A stretch of 64,000 nucleotides of DNA from Hericium rajendrae (Eukaryota > Basidiomycota > Agaricomycetes > Russulales > Hericiaceae), in contig JAVRDV010000016.1 in NCBI GenBank assembly GCA_033439255.1, forward strand, positions 434,001 through 498,000, read 5' to 3'. This document shows positions 44,802 through 55,630 of this stretch, in pieces. The position numbers were made by a program, and so were the translations under genes. Under the pieces are notes generated by a model. It was not told where the DNA came from. It did no database searches and saw only the letters and a list, made by a program, of their open reading frames with translations. How positions within the stretch are numbered: position 1 is the first letter of the stretch; every line of letters starts with the position of its first letter.

Positions 44802-46127
44802 ATGTCTTCCGCATCGCAGAAAGCACTTCTTATCCCGTCGAAAGGCGCCGAGTTTGAGATTGGCACCCGTCCTATTCCCAAGCCTGGACCCGGAGAGGTT
44901 CTCGTCAAGTTGTACGCTGCGGCGTTGAACCCTCTCGACAACCTCATGCAGAAGTCTGGTTTTTTCATCGAAAACTATCCCGCGGTCCCTGGAAACGATG
45001 GTGCTGGTACGGTTGAGGAGCTCGGCGAAGGGGTTAGTGGCCTTCAGAAAGGAGATAGAGTGTAAGTTCCATCATTATATTCTCAGCTGAAGCCATCCTT
45101 ACTTTAGGTGACATACACAGCTTCTTCCAGGGCTCGCGGCCCGCTGACCGCTGTACGTTCCAGCAATACACTCTGGCCGATGCGGTCCACGTGGCAAAGG
45201 TCTGCATGCACGGCCATTTCTTGTCTCCCAGCTCATACGACGAATTGCAGATCCCGAGCAAATATTCGTTTGACGAAGCTGCGACCATTCCGCTTGGCTT
45301 TGCCACTGCTGCGCTCGGCTTGTATGACAAGCGAGGCAAACACGGTGGCGTAGATCTCCCCTCAGTTTGGTCTGCCGCCGGAGGGGCAGAGCTCCCTAGA
45401 CCCTGGTCTGTTGCAGGCCGCGACAGGTATAAGGGCCATCCCGCCGTCATTACCGGCGGGGCGAGTTCTGTTGGACAATTTGGTAAGTCGTTACGAAGGC
45501 ATTCCAGATAAAGGGCTGATATCGCGATCAGCAATCCAGCTTGCAAAACTGTCCGGCTTCGGGCCCATCATCACCACTGCCTCCTTGCGCAACGCGGAGT
45601 ACGCAAAGGCTGCCGGCGCAACACATGTCATCGACTACAACACCACGTCGTATGCAGACCTACCTGCTGCAGTGGCGAAGATCACTTCTACGCCAATTCC
45701 GCTCATATACGACGTTATAGCCTCGCCCGAGTCGCAGAAGGCGAGCTGGACGATCCTGGCACCCAAGGGCACCCTCATCGTCAGTCATGATCCCGTAGTC
45801 GGCAAGCTAGGGGAAGAGACAGAGGACGGCAAGCGCGTCGAGCTCGTCTGGGGCTGCACGACCGACCCTGACTGGCATGAAATCGGGAATGACATCTGGG
45901 CCCATTTGACCGGGCTCCTTGAGACGGGCGCCGTGAAGGTGCGACGATATGCCAAATTCGATAGTTCATGCGTCGTGAGTCACTCTGCTGACTGACTTCT
46001 TTGATAGCCCAATAAAGTCGAGGTCTTGCCCGATGGTCTTGCCGGAATCCCGGCTGGAGTTGAAAGGGTGGGGCAGGGGAAGGTGAGCGGCGTCAAGTTA
46101 GTCGCTCACCCTCAGGAGACTGCTTAA
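44802..46127 (+). CDS. MDR-family quinone/enoyl oxidoreductase B
   Basis: Intact paralogue of A, C and D, about 370 residues. Start MSSASQKALLIPSKGAEFEIG, identical in layout to D. Motifs: VLVKLYAAALNPLDN, YPAVPGNDGAGTVEELGEGV, CTFQQYTLADAVHVAK, YSFDEAATIPLGFATAALGLY, then GGASSVGQF with the intron inside, AIQLAKLSGFGPIITTAS, GATHVIDYNTTSYADLPAAV, YDVIASPESQKASW and HLTGLLETGAVK. The full tail is NKVEVLPDGLAGIPAGVERVG...VSGVKLVAHPQETA. Odd: between GGVDL and RDRYKG it has an extra stretch in which W-S-A-A-G and W-S-V-A-G are near repeats, so a short internal duplication of about 16 residues is likely relative to A and D. No zinc ligands are seen. Function is known only at family level. Confidence 0.88.
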
Positions 46128-46438
46128 GCAGGACGCCATCCTGACGTTTGTGTAATAAATTGCTGGAAGTGGACTGTCGTATGCAGATTATCCTTTGGAT
46201 GCATACATGATATCGATTACGTGTTGCCGTCTAGAGTGTTGTCGGTGCTTGAGTTCTGATCAAGCTTCGTAAGTTACGTAGCCTCACATTTATGATGCTG
46301 ACCTCACGTAGAAGGCAGGAGGTTTGGCGTTCCATCTGGCCATGGCGACCTTTCATAAAGTGCAGGCACTGAGAAGATGCTTTGAAGCCATTATCAGCTC
46401 TGATCTGTCAAACTAAGACTGATATCCAAGAGTCTACC
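46128..46438. other. Convergent region, oxidoreductase B / N-acetyltransferase
   Basis: About 310 bases holding the 3' ends of two convergent genes. Nothing else seen. Confidence 0.5.
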
Positions 46439-47808
46439 TCAAGACAAGCGCACAGGCAGCGCGGCTTTCCTTCCTTCAATCCATTTCTCGTCTCCATCCT
46501 TCAGCCCAAGCCCAAAAACATCTCTCAATATTTGCACTCGTTGGCGCTCATCTTTAATTTCAATCTCGTCCAACTTGAATGATCCAATCCTTTTTGTAGC
46601 CTTTGATCCATCCAGCGTCCATTTTCCCATCCAACGCACGCCTTCCAAACCATCTAGTGCCTTCAATATGTCATTAGTGTCTGCTTCGTCCATCTCGTCA
46701 GACTCAGCATTCGTCATGACGCTCTTAAACTCGTGGGCCGTCACTTCGAATCGATGCATATTTACCAGTTTGTCTAAGAACAGACCTGGACATGTCGATA
46801 CGACATGGCTTGCTGCATCGATGTCTTGCTGAAAGAACTCGGCCTCTGAGAACGTGTAGAGCGTGCGCCATTCCGGTTGTTTGCCCAAGGTGTGTGAGCG
46901 AACTGCATGTGCCAGTCGCGACGAGATGCGATATGGTCGTCGGAGCTGGTTTCTGTAACGTCAAGCTTATCAGCGATGTATGGATCTTATTGACATGAAA
47001 GATACTCACCGAGGCTGCTCGCAGGATATGAGCCTCGTACAATTCTATGCTGTTCAGGTGGGGACGAACCCCAGACCCATCCGCCCCGCCATTCATCACT
47101 GCCACCAGTAGTTAGATGCTGATATTCCTGAGCACCTCCATCAGCCAATAGTATCGGCCTAACGGGTCCAGTGCCGCCGAAACCCACGTCGACCGCATAT
47201 GTGATCAGCTCATGGGTAGCACGATGAGGCTGGACGAGAAGGACGAGATGCAATTGGGCCGTATATTCTAGTTTGGGACCTTCGATGACGCGCCCTGCGA
47301 CAGGGTAGACTCTGTATTTGTTGAGGAGATGCTGAGCGATGTGCTGTCGATGCGGCTCAAGAAAAGGCTCACCGATAGCCCAACCCCGTAGCATCCCCAA
47401 CAGAAGACCATTCTGTCCAAAGCAATAGCTGCCTTTCCGGTCAAGAACCATACGCTGATATAACGGCTTTGGTCGAACGGCCATGAAATGTTCTTTAGTA
47501 CTACAATGAAAAGCTACGGTCAGCACGGGGCAGAAAATGAAGCTCCAAAGGTATAGGAAGGCCTACTAATGCATATCCGAATTATCCATGGGAAATGTGA
47601 TGATATGGAGGAACATCAGCGACTGGAGGTTGGCGAAATTGGCGTCGAACCCAATGTCATCCTCATCTTCTTTCTTTCGGTCTCCCGTAGCATCGGGTGT
47701 CGAAGGCCATCCGATTCGGCGTAGATAGGATCGTACTTGAAAAGGAGTGTAGGGCGAAGGAATGTGTCGTATTCGCGCGCCGTCGAAGAGAAAGCCTGGC
47801 GACGCCAT
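46439..47808 (-). CDS. Arylamine N-acetyltransferase
   Basis: Transfers an acyl group (usually acetyl, sometimes malonyl, in fungi) from CoA to aromatic amines, cytosolic detoxification. Start MASPGFLFDGARIRHIPSP, with YLRRIGWP the usual N-terminal helix. The catalytic cysteine lies at about residue 107 in KGSYCFGQNGLLLGMLRG. Histidine follows in YTAQLHLVLLVQP and aspartate in ITYAVDVGFGGTGPVRP, giving the C-H-D triad. Then come WGSSPPEQHRIVRGSYPASSL, RRDWHMQFAHTL and PEWRTLYTFSEAEFFQQDIDAASH, a conserved fungal block. The first intron (GTAGGC...TTGTAG) joins DNSDMH to YTKEHFMAV. The Cys neighbourhood has Lys-Gly-Ser rather than Arg-Gly-Gly. Frames intact. It sits among four MDR oxidoreductase genes. 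Confidence 0.88.
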
Positions 47809-48512
47809 TGATACACCCTTTCAGAAAGTTATCAGTATACGAATGATAGTATGCCCATGCAAGGAGGATTCCACCATTCGCGGCGGCTTAGGCCTACGCA
47901 ATGACAAGGCAACGTACCTTCTAAAGTGAAGTGAAGTAGACCTCCGGATTATAGAATCCGAAGCCTCGTGCGACGTGCACCCCACTGACATCCACCACGC
48001 CCGCAGTTTGCGTCAAATTCGGTAATGGACATGCTATGGACGAACAGATGCACTGGTTTAGATGCGAAGTGAGAGGCAGTGGTTATGGATATCCGGAGTT
48101 ATTAGCTGTCGTAATGGTAGGAAGGAAAGTGGTGGCGGGCACGAAATATCCTTCCTAAGTTCCTTCACTGCGCCAGTTCTTCGCATGCAAGCCATTGCCA
48201 TTGCTTTCATGAATCCATTCCTCAAACCACTCAAAACCTTGCCAACTATCGTGACTTCGCCAGAGAAGCTTTTGAATTCAACTAAGATCTTCATCAAAGC
48301 CGGAGCGCAAACTTCCCACCTTCAACGTAGCATCTGAGAACTGAGAACAGCACGTAATCGTGCTGGCGCAGGCGAGAAAAATACATTAATCCTTGGACAA
48401 AACAATAAGGCTAGACAAGGGTATCCATCTTCTACAGCATCGGGGTGACCTTCATAACTGACATCAAAACAAAACAGCTGCGACTATTCATGGTCTTGCG
48501 GGGTATCACATC
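47809..48512. other. Intergenic region, N-acetyltransferase promoter / oxidoreductase C 3' end
   Basis: About 700 bases. Open frames at 48058-48337 on both strands lack conserved features. No gene seen. Confidence 0.45.
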
Positions 48513-49844
48513 TTAGAGCTGACTCCGGATGGGTTCTTCCTTATGGAGGGTTTCTTGCGGACGGACTACCATCTTGACGGCGCTCACCCTTCCGGTAGCT
48601 AATCGGTCGAGACCTTCCTGTATGCCCAGCAGACCGTTTGGAAGCACTTCAACCGCCGTCGGCTGCGCAGCCAAACAAGGAAGCATGAACATAACGCACA
48701 CATCGCAGAGCATAAGGCAGACTTACCCGGATTGCGCCTTCCGCCAACAGTCTCTCAAGGTTTTGAGCCACAATCCTGCCGAATCCTGAGGTCTCGTGCT
48801 CAGGGTCGTTGACGTTACCGAAGATGAGGACCTTGCGCTTTCCATCTTCCCTTTCCTCTCCGAATAGTCCATCTGCGGGCGGGAGAAGCACAACAAGACT
48901 TCCCTTTGGAGCGAGGATCTCCCAGGCTGTCTTCTGCGTATCCTCGTTGGAGACGGCGTCGTAGACAATTTTCAAGGGCATGGTCGTGATTTTGGCAACC
49001 TCATCCTTGAGCGCAGAGTACGGTGTCTCGTGATAGTCGATAATGTGAGTTGCGCCCGCCCTCTTAACATACTCAAAATTGCGTCTTGAAGTAGTGGATA
49101 TGATGGGATTGAATCCTGAAAGCTTTGCCAATTGGATCGCTGGCAAGAAAACGCCGATATCAGCCTCTAAAGTCCCGCGAACTCCGGCACGAGGAAACAC
49201 TCACCGAGTTGTCCGACGCAGCTTGATCCTCCAAGAATAACAATTGGCTGGTCCGCATATTTACCCTGCCGCCTTCCTCCCAGAATGGAGTCAGGGCAGC
49301 TCCACCGTGCTTGCTTTTCGGCGCATAAAGGCCGACGGCGGCAGTTGTGAAGCTGACTGGTAGCGTCGCAGCTTCATCGAATGAGAGACTGTCAGGGAGC
49401 TAATGTGATACCTAAGTAACGTATCCTTGCGGCGTATCGGACAACAGCTCACCCTGACAATTCTTTCCGCAGCTGCTAGGGAATACTGTTGGTATGTTCC
49501 CCTGTCAGCTTCAAACCAACACTGGAACAATCTACCCACGAAGAATGTCAGTGTCGTAGAATGGAACGAGCCCCGGTAAGATACTCACACGCGATCTCCT
49601 TCTCTCACGTTGAAACCCCGTCTCCCAGCACGCGGACGATGCCCACGCCTTCATGCCCGGTGACGGTAGGGTAGGTCTCGACGAAAGCACCAAATCGTTG
49701 AATGAAGTTGTCGATGCCATTCAGGCTAGCAGTGTGCACCTCGATCAGCACGTCTCCGGGGCCTGGGGTGGGCACCGGACGCTGGCCGACCGTGTACTGG
49801 CCGAACTTCTCATTAAGCAGGAGGGCAATTTGCAACTGGGCCAT
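48513..49844 (-). CDS. MDR-family oxidoreductase C, two apparent one-base frame breaks
   Basis: Paralogue of A, B and D, the most diverged of the four. Start MAQLQIALLLNEKFGQYTVG, then VLIEVHTASLNGIDNF, YPTVTGHEGVGIVRVLGDGVS. Here one base appears missing: with it restored the next residues would be the expected charged block before GDRV. Then FEADRGTYQQYSLAAAERIVR, LPDSLSFDEAATLPVSFTTAAVGLY. A second one-base loss lies in a G run just before the K-Y-A-D-Q block; after it VILGGSSCVGQL reads in another frame. The rest is intact: IQLAKLSGFNPIISTTS, GATHIIDYHETPYSALK, IVYDAVSNEDTQKTAWEI, LAEGAIR, VEVLPNGLLGIQEGLDRL, stop 48513-48515. Splice sites are intact and no stop lies in the homologous frame. 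I cannot tell a young pseudogene from base-call errors. Confidence 0.68.
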
Positions 49845-51722
49845 GGTGGGAAGCTAGCAAGCTGAAAATCAGTGCTCGCGGAATGCGGACTTTATTGGTC
49901 GCGCTTACAGCGCGTAGCTGGGCGGCCTCGCTCCTCGAGGCTTGTCGGTTGGAGCTATTGACCTGGATCATATTGCAGCGAAAACACGCATTCCTTGGGT
50001 ATACCAAGCCGCCAGAATCATTACGCACCAACCACAATTCTTCGATATGAACGAATGGTGCTGCCCTGATCATGTATGCTTCTACATGCTTCTGAAAGCC
50101 GCTGCTGTGGGTTCAGGTTTGCCAATGACGGCATAATGTAAGCGGAAATGCCGTACATTTTCAGAAACAATCGATGAGCACTCGCCGCGGTGCGTGCCGG
50201 GCGGTATCCACTTGCTCATTTGTGCGTCAAAAGTACGTCCAGAGGAAGATTGGTGGAAAGGTGACGAAGAGGCAGAACATAGCAGTGCGGCGCCCTGCGG
50301 CACCCCTGAGAGATGGAGGGATGAAGAACTTGGATTGATAGGGGTCGGCTGACGAGGATCGAGATAATCCCACCGGTTATCCTGCTGAGATGGACAAATC
50401 CTGATGCCCGGTGCCATCAGCTCTGAGATCCTTGGCAAGATAGATGCGACGACCGGGCATGCAAAACAAGCGACCAAGGACCTGAACACGGCGAATGCGA
50501 ACTTTCTTACCATGTGCTCTGTGTGTTTCCGTACGCTTTGCGTATGAGAAACTGAGATGTTTGCATCGGCCAATCCATAATAATAATGCCTTGAGAATAT
50601 ACCATAACCAGACTCTGGCCGTGCTTATATCGTTTTCTCATTTAACGCGTTTCAGATAAGCGAGGTCAATTAAGGCGACGGGCTTCACCTTGACGACAGT
50701 CCAAAACGCGGCACTCCATGAAAATATCTGCCGTCATAATATGTAAATGCAATGTAAAACGCGCGTAAAGTCAGAAATAAACTTGATATTTTAATGGATA
50801 GCTCAAGCGACATACCAATACAGATCGAGAGTCGGGCCCGCCTCCACCAGTTGAAAGGTTCAGTATCAGATGTCTGCGATCCCGAGACATTTGATGTCAG
50901 GGCTCGCCTTGTGCCGGCATCAGAGTGTGGAAACTCGAACCTCAAAGGTCCCGGAATGTTTCGATTTTTTGTTGCTTTTGAGGTACAATCAATTCGAAGC
51001 GGCGATGACGACAACTGCGTCTTCACCGGGACCTTCACAGAGTAAGTTCCTGTGTTGTAAATTATGGTCATATTGTACGTACTGATACAATCCAGATGTT
51101 TTCATGGTGGAGAGTCCGGGTGCTTGAAGTCTGATTTCACGTAAAGACAAGATAATCTGCACGGATCTGCGCGCTAGGATCAAACACTGGCGTTGTCGAA
51201 GACGGCCGGACATCGTGCTGCGTGATTTCAAGCTGTACACACGCCGCATACCTGTATGTCCATAAAAGCCAATCAGGAGGAGCAGATCAGAAGTCATGAC
51301 CTACTTGCATGCAGGCCCATCATAAGAGTCCAATCAGAATCTGGAAGGCCGCGATTTCTTGGAACTGTATTATTTGTATGCATGTGCTTCGAAAGATGTC
51401 AGAATCGTACCCACGTGACACACATGATACTTCGAAGGCACGAAGATGTCGGCGATGGGGAAAATGGAGAGGCTTGGCCTTGAGCTTGAGTTTGAGGCCT
51501 TGAGGACTTGGACATTTGAACTTTGAGCACAAACCACGGGCCAACAAGATTCCGGGGGGGAGGCTGTCATTGATGTCATGTACATACATTCCGGGGTAAG
51601 CTGCATACTATGTTCAACTGCTTCGATTTGGCTTTGATATATCCACTCTGAAACACATGTTCCGCTATCATACTGATCAGGATGGTCCGGAACTAAGATC
51701 GCTGAAGTACATGCCTTGCATC
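49845..51722. other. Intergenic region upstream of oxidoreductase C
   Basis: About 1.9 kb without a recognisable gene. Open frames at 50082-50573 and 50685-51071 (minus) show no conserved pattern. It is the longest empty stretch in the oxidoreductase block and might hold a decayed gene, but I see no homology to the neighbours. Confidence 0.4.
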
Positions 51723-53013
51723 TCAAGCCGTCTCCTGAGGGCGAGCCACCAGTTTCACACCGCTAACCGCCTTCTGTCCCAGCCTTGCGACCCCAGCTGG
51801 GATTCCTGCCAGTCCATCAGGCAGAATCTCGACTTTGTTAGGCTATCACGACGACAACCAGTCAGGACGATCCACGAAATGCACGGTCTGTGGCTGAACG
51901 CACCTTCACGGCGCCCGTCTCAAGGAGACCAGTCAAATGGGCGTAGATATCGTTGCCGATCTCACGGTTTTCAGGGCTATTCGAGCTGCCGAAGACGTGG
52001 ACAAGGCGCTTGCCATCCTCCGCTTCCTCGCCCGGCTTGCCGACCACGGGCTGCAGCGTGACGACGAGGGAACCCTTGGGCGCGAGGATCTCCCAGCTCG
52101 CCTTCTGCGACTCGGGCGAACCGATTGCGTCATAGATGACCGGGACAGGCGTCGAGGTGATCTTCGCGACTGCAGCGGGGAGCTCTGCGTACGGCGTTGT
52201 GTGGTAGTCAATGACGTCTGTGGCACCGGCGGCCTTTGCGTACTCTGCATTGCTCGCGGATGCGGTGGTGATAATAGGCCCGAAGCCAGACAGCTTGAGC
52301 AGCTGAAGTGCTAATCGAGGTAGTGGCCTCAGCGCTGGGCTATCTGGTATAGTCAAAGTGGCTTACCAAACTGGCCGACGGAGCTGGACCCGCCGATGAC
52401 GATGGCGGGTTGACCTTTGTACTTGTCGCGCCCGGCAGCAGACCAGGGTGTGGCGAGCTCTGCGCCTCCGCGCGCGGCTCTCTTCGCGTATAACCCGATG
52501 GCAGCCGTTGCAAACCCGAGAGGAACAGTCGCCACATCGTCAAACGAGTACTTAGTTGGAACCTGCACGCCATCACGTGAACAATAGGAAGAAGAAACGC
52601 AAATGAATACTAATAGACCTTTGCGACTCGCACAGCATCAGCCAAGACATATTGCTGGAAAGTTCCACGGTCGGCAACCCATATACCCTGGAAGAAGCTG
52701 CATATCATGCGGGGTGAGAAAGAGGGAAAACGAGAATGAAGCGAAGTACTTACACTTTGTCTCCTTTCGCAACGCCTGTAGCTCCCTCTCCGAGCTCTTC
52801 GATCGTACCAGCACCGTCGCTACCAGCGACTGCAGGATAGCTTTCGACGAAGACGCCAAACTGCTGGACATAGTTGTCCACGGGGTTCAGCGCCGCGGCA
52901 TACAGCTTAACGAGAACCTGTCCGGGCCCTGGCTTGGGGATGGTACGGGTGCCGACCTCGAACTTGGCGCCCTTCGATGGGATAAGCAGTGCTTTCTGAG
53001 ATGCGGAGGACAT
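51723..53013 (-). CDS. MDR-family quinone/enoyl oxidoreductase D
   Basis: Intact paralogue, closest to B. Start MSSASQKALLIPSKGAKFEVG, then VLVKLYAAALNPVDNYV, YPAVAGSDGAGTIEELGEG, GTFQQYVLADAVRVAK, PTKYSFDDVATVPLGFATAA, GGSSSVGQF, LQLLKLSGFGPIITTAS, GATDVIDYHTTPYAELP, YDAIGSPESQKASWEIL and HLTGLLETGAVK. The tail is NKVEILPDGLAGIPAGVARLG...VSGVKLVARPQETA, stop 51723-51725. Intron positions match B (after GDKV, after RVAK, inside VGQF, after GAVK), proof of common descent. About 350 residues. No zinc site. Related fungal enzymes act as stand-alone trans-enoyl reductases or quinone reductases; the substrate here is unknown. Confidence 0.88.
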
Positions 53014-53851
53014 GATGGTATGTGCTGAAAGCTGAGTCTGACATCTCGTGGTTTATATATAGAGTGAGAAGAGAGAAGAACGTCAGCGTGAGCCACTCTG
53101 TCACCGTTTGCTTCGTAAGACTCAGATCGCCATGTCCAGGAGGTCTTGCGTGTGCATCGTGCGACGGGATCAATAGTGGTGCTTGATGACATCGTCGATG
53201 CAATACCATATTGCGGAAAGAGTGGGTCGGACCCATATGATGTCCCTGGCGGCTGAAGCCTCCAGAGCTTGAACGCGTGATAGCAGAGATACACGCTGTC
53301 AAAGTTCCATTGCAAGGAAGGCAAGAGGCTCAAAACAGACTTTGAATCTGACGAGTTCGGTATCGGAGTCCAGCCCAAGTCCAGCCTGACGTTCAACCAA
53401 GTCGGACTCGAAAGAAGATATCTGACGTACAGTACATCATGTGTTCAAACTAGAGCATCTTCAGCATCTGCCGGATCGTTCATAGGATTGTGAGGAACGA
53501 GGATTCAATGAGACGACGCGCGCTGTAACAGTGCAAACGTCGAGATGGATTTTCGGCCACGGCACACTTCGGCCACTTCCGGAAACACGGAAAAATGGAG
53601 TATCCGAGCATATGGCTCCCTCGATTGCACTCGACCCACAGCTTTCGTCTTATACTGCCTCGGTACCCGGACATGCAATCAAGCTTTGAATGCTAATTCT
53701 ATCCATGATAATTCACCACCCAGCTGTGACATTTCTGACAAGCCCGGGAAAACAAGGATGATTTCTTTCCATGTATCATGGCCCTTTCATCTCTGTTCTT
53801 ATATTGCTGGTATCGCGCTACTGCGCCGATATTACACATGGCGCCTCCCAT
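53014..53851. other. Intergenic region, oxidoreductase D promoter / epimerase 3' end
   Basis: About 840 bases. Open frames 52887-53396 and 53545-53940 are unsupported. TATATATA at 53054-53061, about 40 bases upstream of the gene D start, is a TATA-box candidate. Confidence 0.45.
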
Positions 53852-54898
53852 CTAATGCATTGACAACGTGCACGACGCCGTTGAAGGCGGCATGTCTCTA
53901 TGTACCCAGCCCAACAAGCGCTCCGCCTTCTCGCAATTAAAGAAACTTCGGCTCCCATTGACATCCTTGCCTTCGAGAACCTTGACATCTGGCCAATATT
54001 TCTCTCTCAGGTCCTTCGCGTCAAACTGGATGTGCGCAATGGTCGGCGCAGCGATGAAGAACTGCTCATGGCCACGCCACTTATCCGTCTCCTGCGTGAT
54101 GGCCAGTAGGAACGCCTCGGCGGCGGAGTCCTCCTGCACCCAGCCCCATAAGTCATTTTTTGAGTATTCTGGGTCTTGCTTCTGTGCCTTCTCGCGCGTG
54201 GGGATCGACCAATGGAGGCGGAGGCTGGCGATGCGCAAGTGTAGGGTGCCGGCGTACGATGGTGTCGGCTTGCAGTTCTGCGATTCTGGAGACGAGGGAG
54301 GGAGTTATGAACGATTTGATAGAATGTAACAAAGACTTCGACGTACACTTTCGACAGCCCATACGGCTCGTCCGGGAGACATGGATGATTCTCATCGATA
54401 GGAAAATAATCGAATTTGGGGCCTTGGCTGTATACCAAAGGGATCACGTTGACGGTGGAGGCTTGGGCAATCCGAGTGATTCCCAGCTTCTCCGAAGTCA
54501 GCGAGACATCAAAGACATGGGAGAACTGGAATCAGGACGAACCTCGGCACATGCTTGGAGTATATTCCAGTTTATCACGACGTTCCTGCAAGATGAACTT
54601 GAGCGCACATTCCATGAAGGTGAAAGTCTGTTTACCCATTGTGTGACTTCACTCTATAATCCGTAGGATTGGGAAATGCGGCTAGATGAGCAATCCCTTC
54701 ACAACCCTTCAGCGCCTCCAATGCCTTGTCAAAGTCACGGAGATCGATCTCCAAGAACGTGAAACCCGGATTGGCAGAGAAAGGTACGTCACCCGAAGGA
54801 GCGTTATCCATCCCAAGGACAGTATGCCCTTGTTTGAGCGCGCTGATGACCACCCGTCGCCCGACGGACCCATTGCAGCCTGTTACTGCCAATTTCAT
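53852..54898 (-). CDS. NAD-dependent epimerase/dehydratase (extended SDR), UDP-sugar epimerase-like
   Basis: Rossmann-fold extended SDR of about 270-280 residues. Start MKLAVTGCNGSVGRRVVISAL with the G-x-x-G-x-x-G NAD loop, then FLEIDLRDFDKALEALKGCEGIAHLAAFPNP. Two introns join VKSHNG to NVVINWNILQACAE and then LGITRIAQASTVNVIP. The catalytic Y-x-x-x-K appears as PYGLSK, followed across an intron by VIAELQADTIVRRHP, SLRLHWSIP, WGWVQEDSAAEAFLLAI, FFIAAPTI and SFFNCEKAERLLGW. The tail is HRDMPPSTASCTL. Active-site Ser is in the QASTVN stretch and Tyr-Lys in PYGLSK. Substrate unknown; relatives include uronate dehydrogenases and UDP-glucose epimerase-like proteins. It closes the oxidoreductase block. 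Confidence 0.83.
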
Positions 54899-55630
54899 CG
54901 TGTCGGATGCACGGAGTCGTCGAGAGGCTGTATGGCTTACTTGTCTTGCTTGAGACCAGGATTATATAGGCCGGTATCATGAGATGCTTATCATGATTGG
55001 ACCGAGGAGCAGTTGATGTATCCTCTGGGCGGGACGCATGTGACGAAGACAGGAACTTGAAAGTGGATCATTTGACAACTGTGCAGGAGATTTAGGCAAG
55101 TCCTTACAGACCCGGGGAAATTTCGGGGTCAAAAAGACGTTTGAACGGGGTGCTTCCTACTGATACTTCCTGTTTGTATCATGGTCGCCCCATGTTGCCA
55201 TCAGCACCATGGACGTGTAGGGTCGTTGCACGATTTGCAGTACTGTTGCAATGACGTCTTAGCATTGCCGGCAAGTCCCGCAGACTTGAGAAGGCATGAT
55301 GATACTGTGTAGGATCATCTCCCTGGTCCCAGCTCACGACTTGACTATACAGAAGTTAAAACTATCTGTGGCGAACGTGGCGGGTCACTTTTCCTTCCTA
55401 GTTTTCAGAGCAGACCGTATAACATACTACCCTTTTTTAGGTGGAGGGGACAACTCTCCTTCCGATCGAAGTCAACCAATTCGCCACGCTATCGTCCATG
55501 AAAGCAATGCTTTAGTACATATTTATCTTCATCGCATGATCTGTGAACCAATTCACGTACATCATAATATCAGGAACTAGAGGTACATTATAACTAGGAG
55601 AAATGCTAAGATACGAAGGGGCTCTCAAAT
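54899..55630. other. Intergenic region, epimerase promoter / paladin-like 3' end
   Basis: About 730 bases. The open frame 55296-55580 has no conserved features. Nothing else seen. Confidence 0.45.

Noticed and set aside
47041-47130. A possible intron in the N-acetyltransferase giving VMNGGADGSG
   Set aside because: Reading through keeps the frame and gives the family-typical SSPPEQHRIVRGSYPASSL, so no intron is needed.
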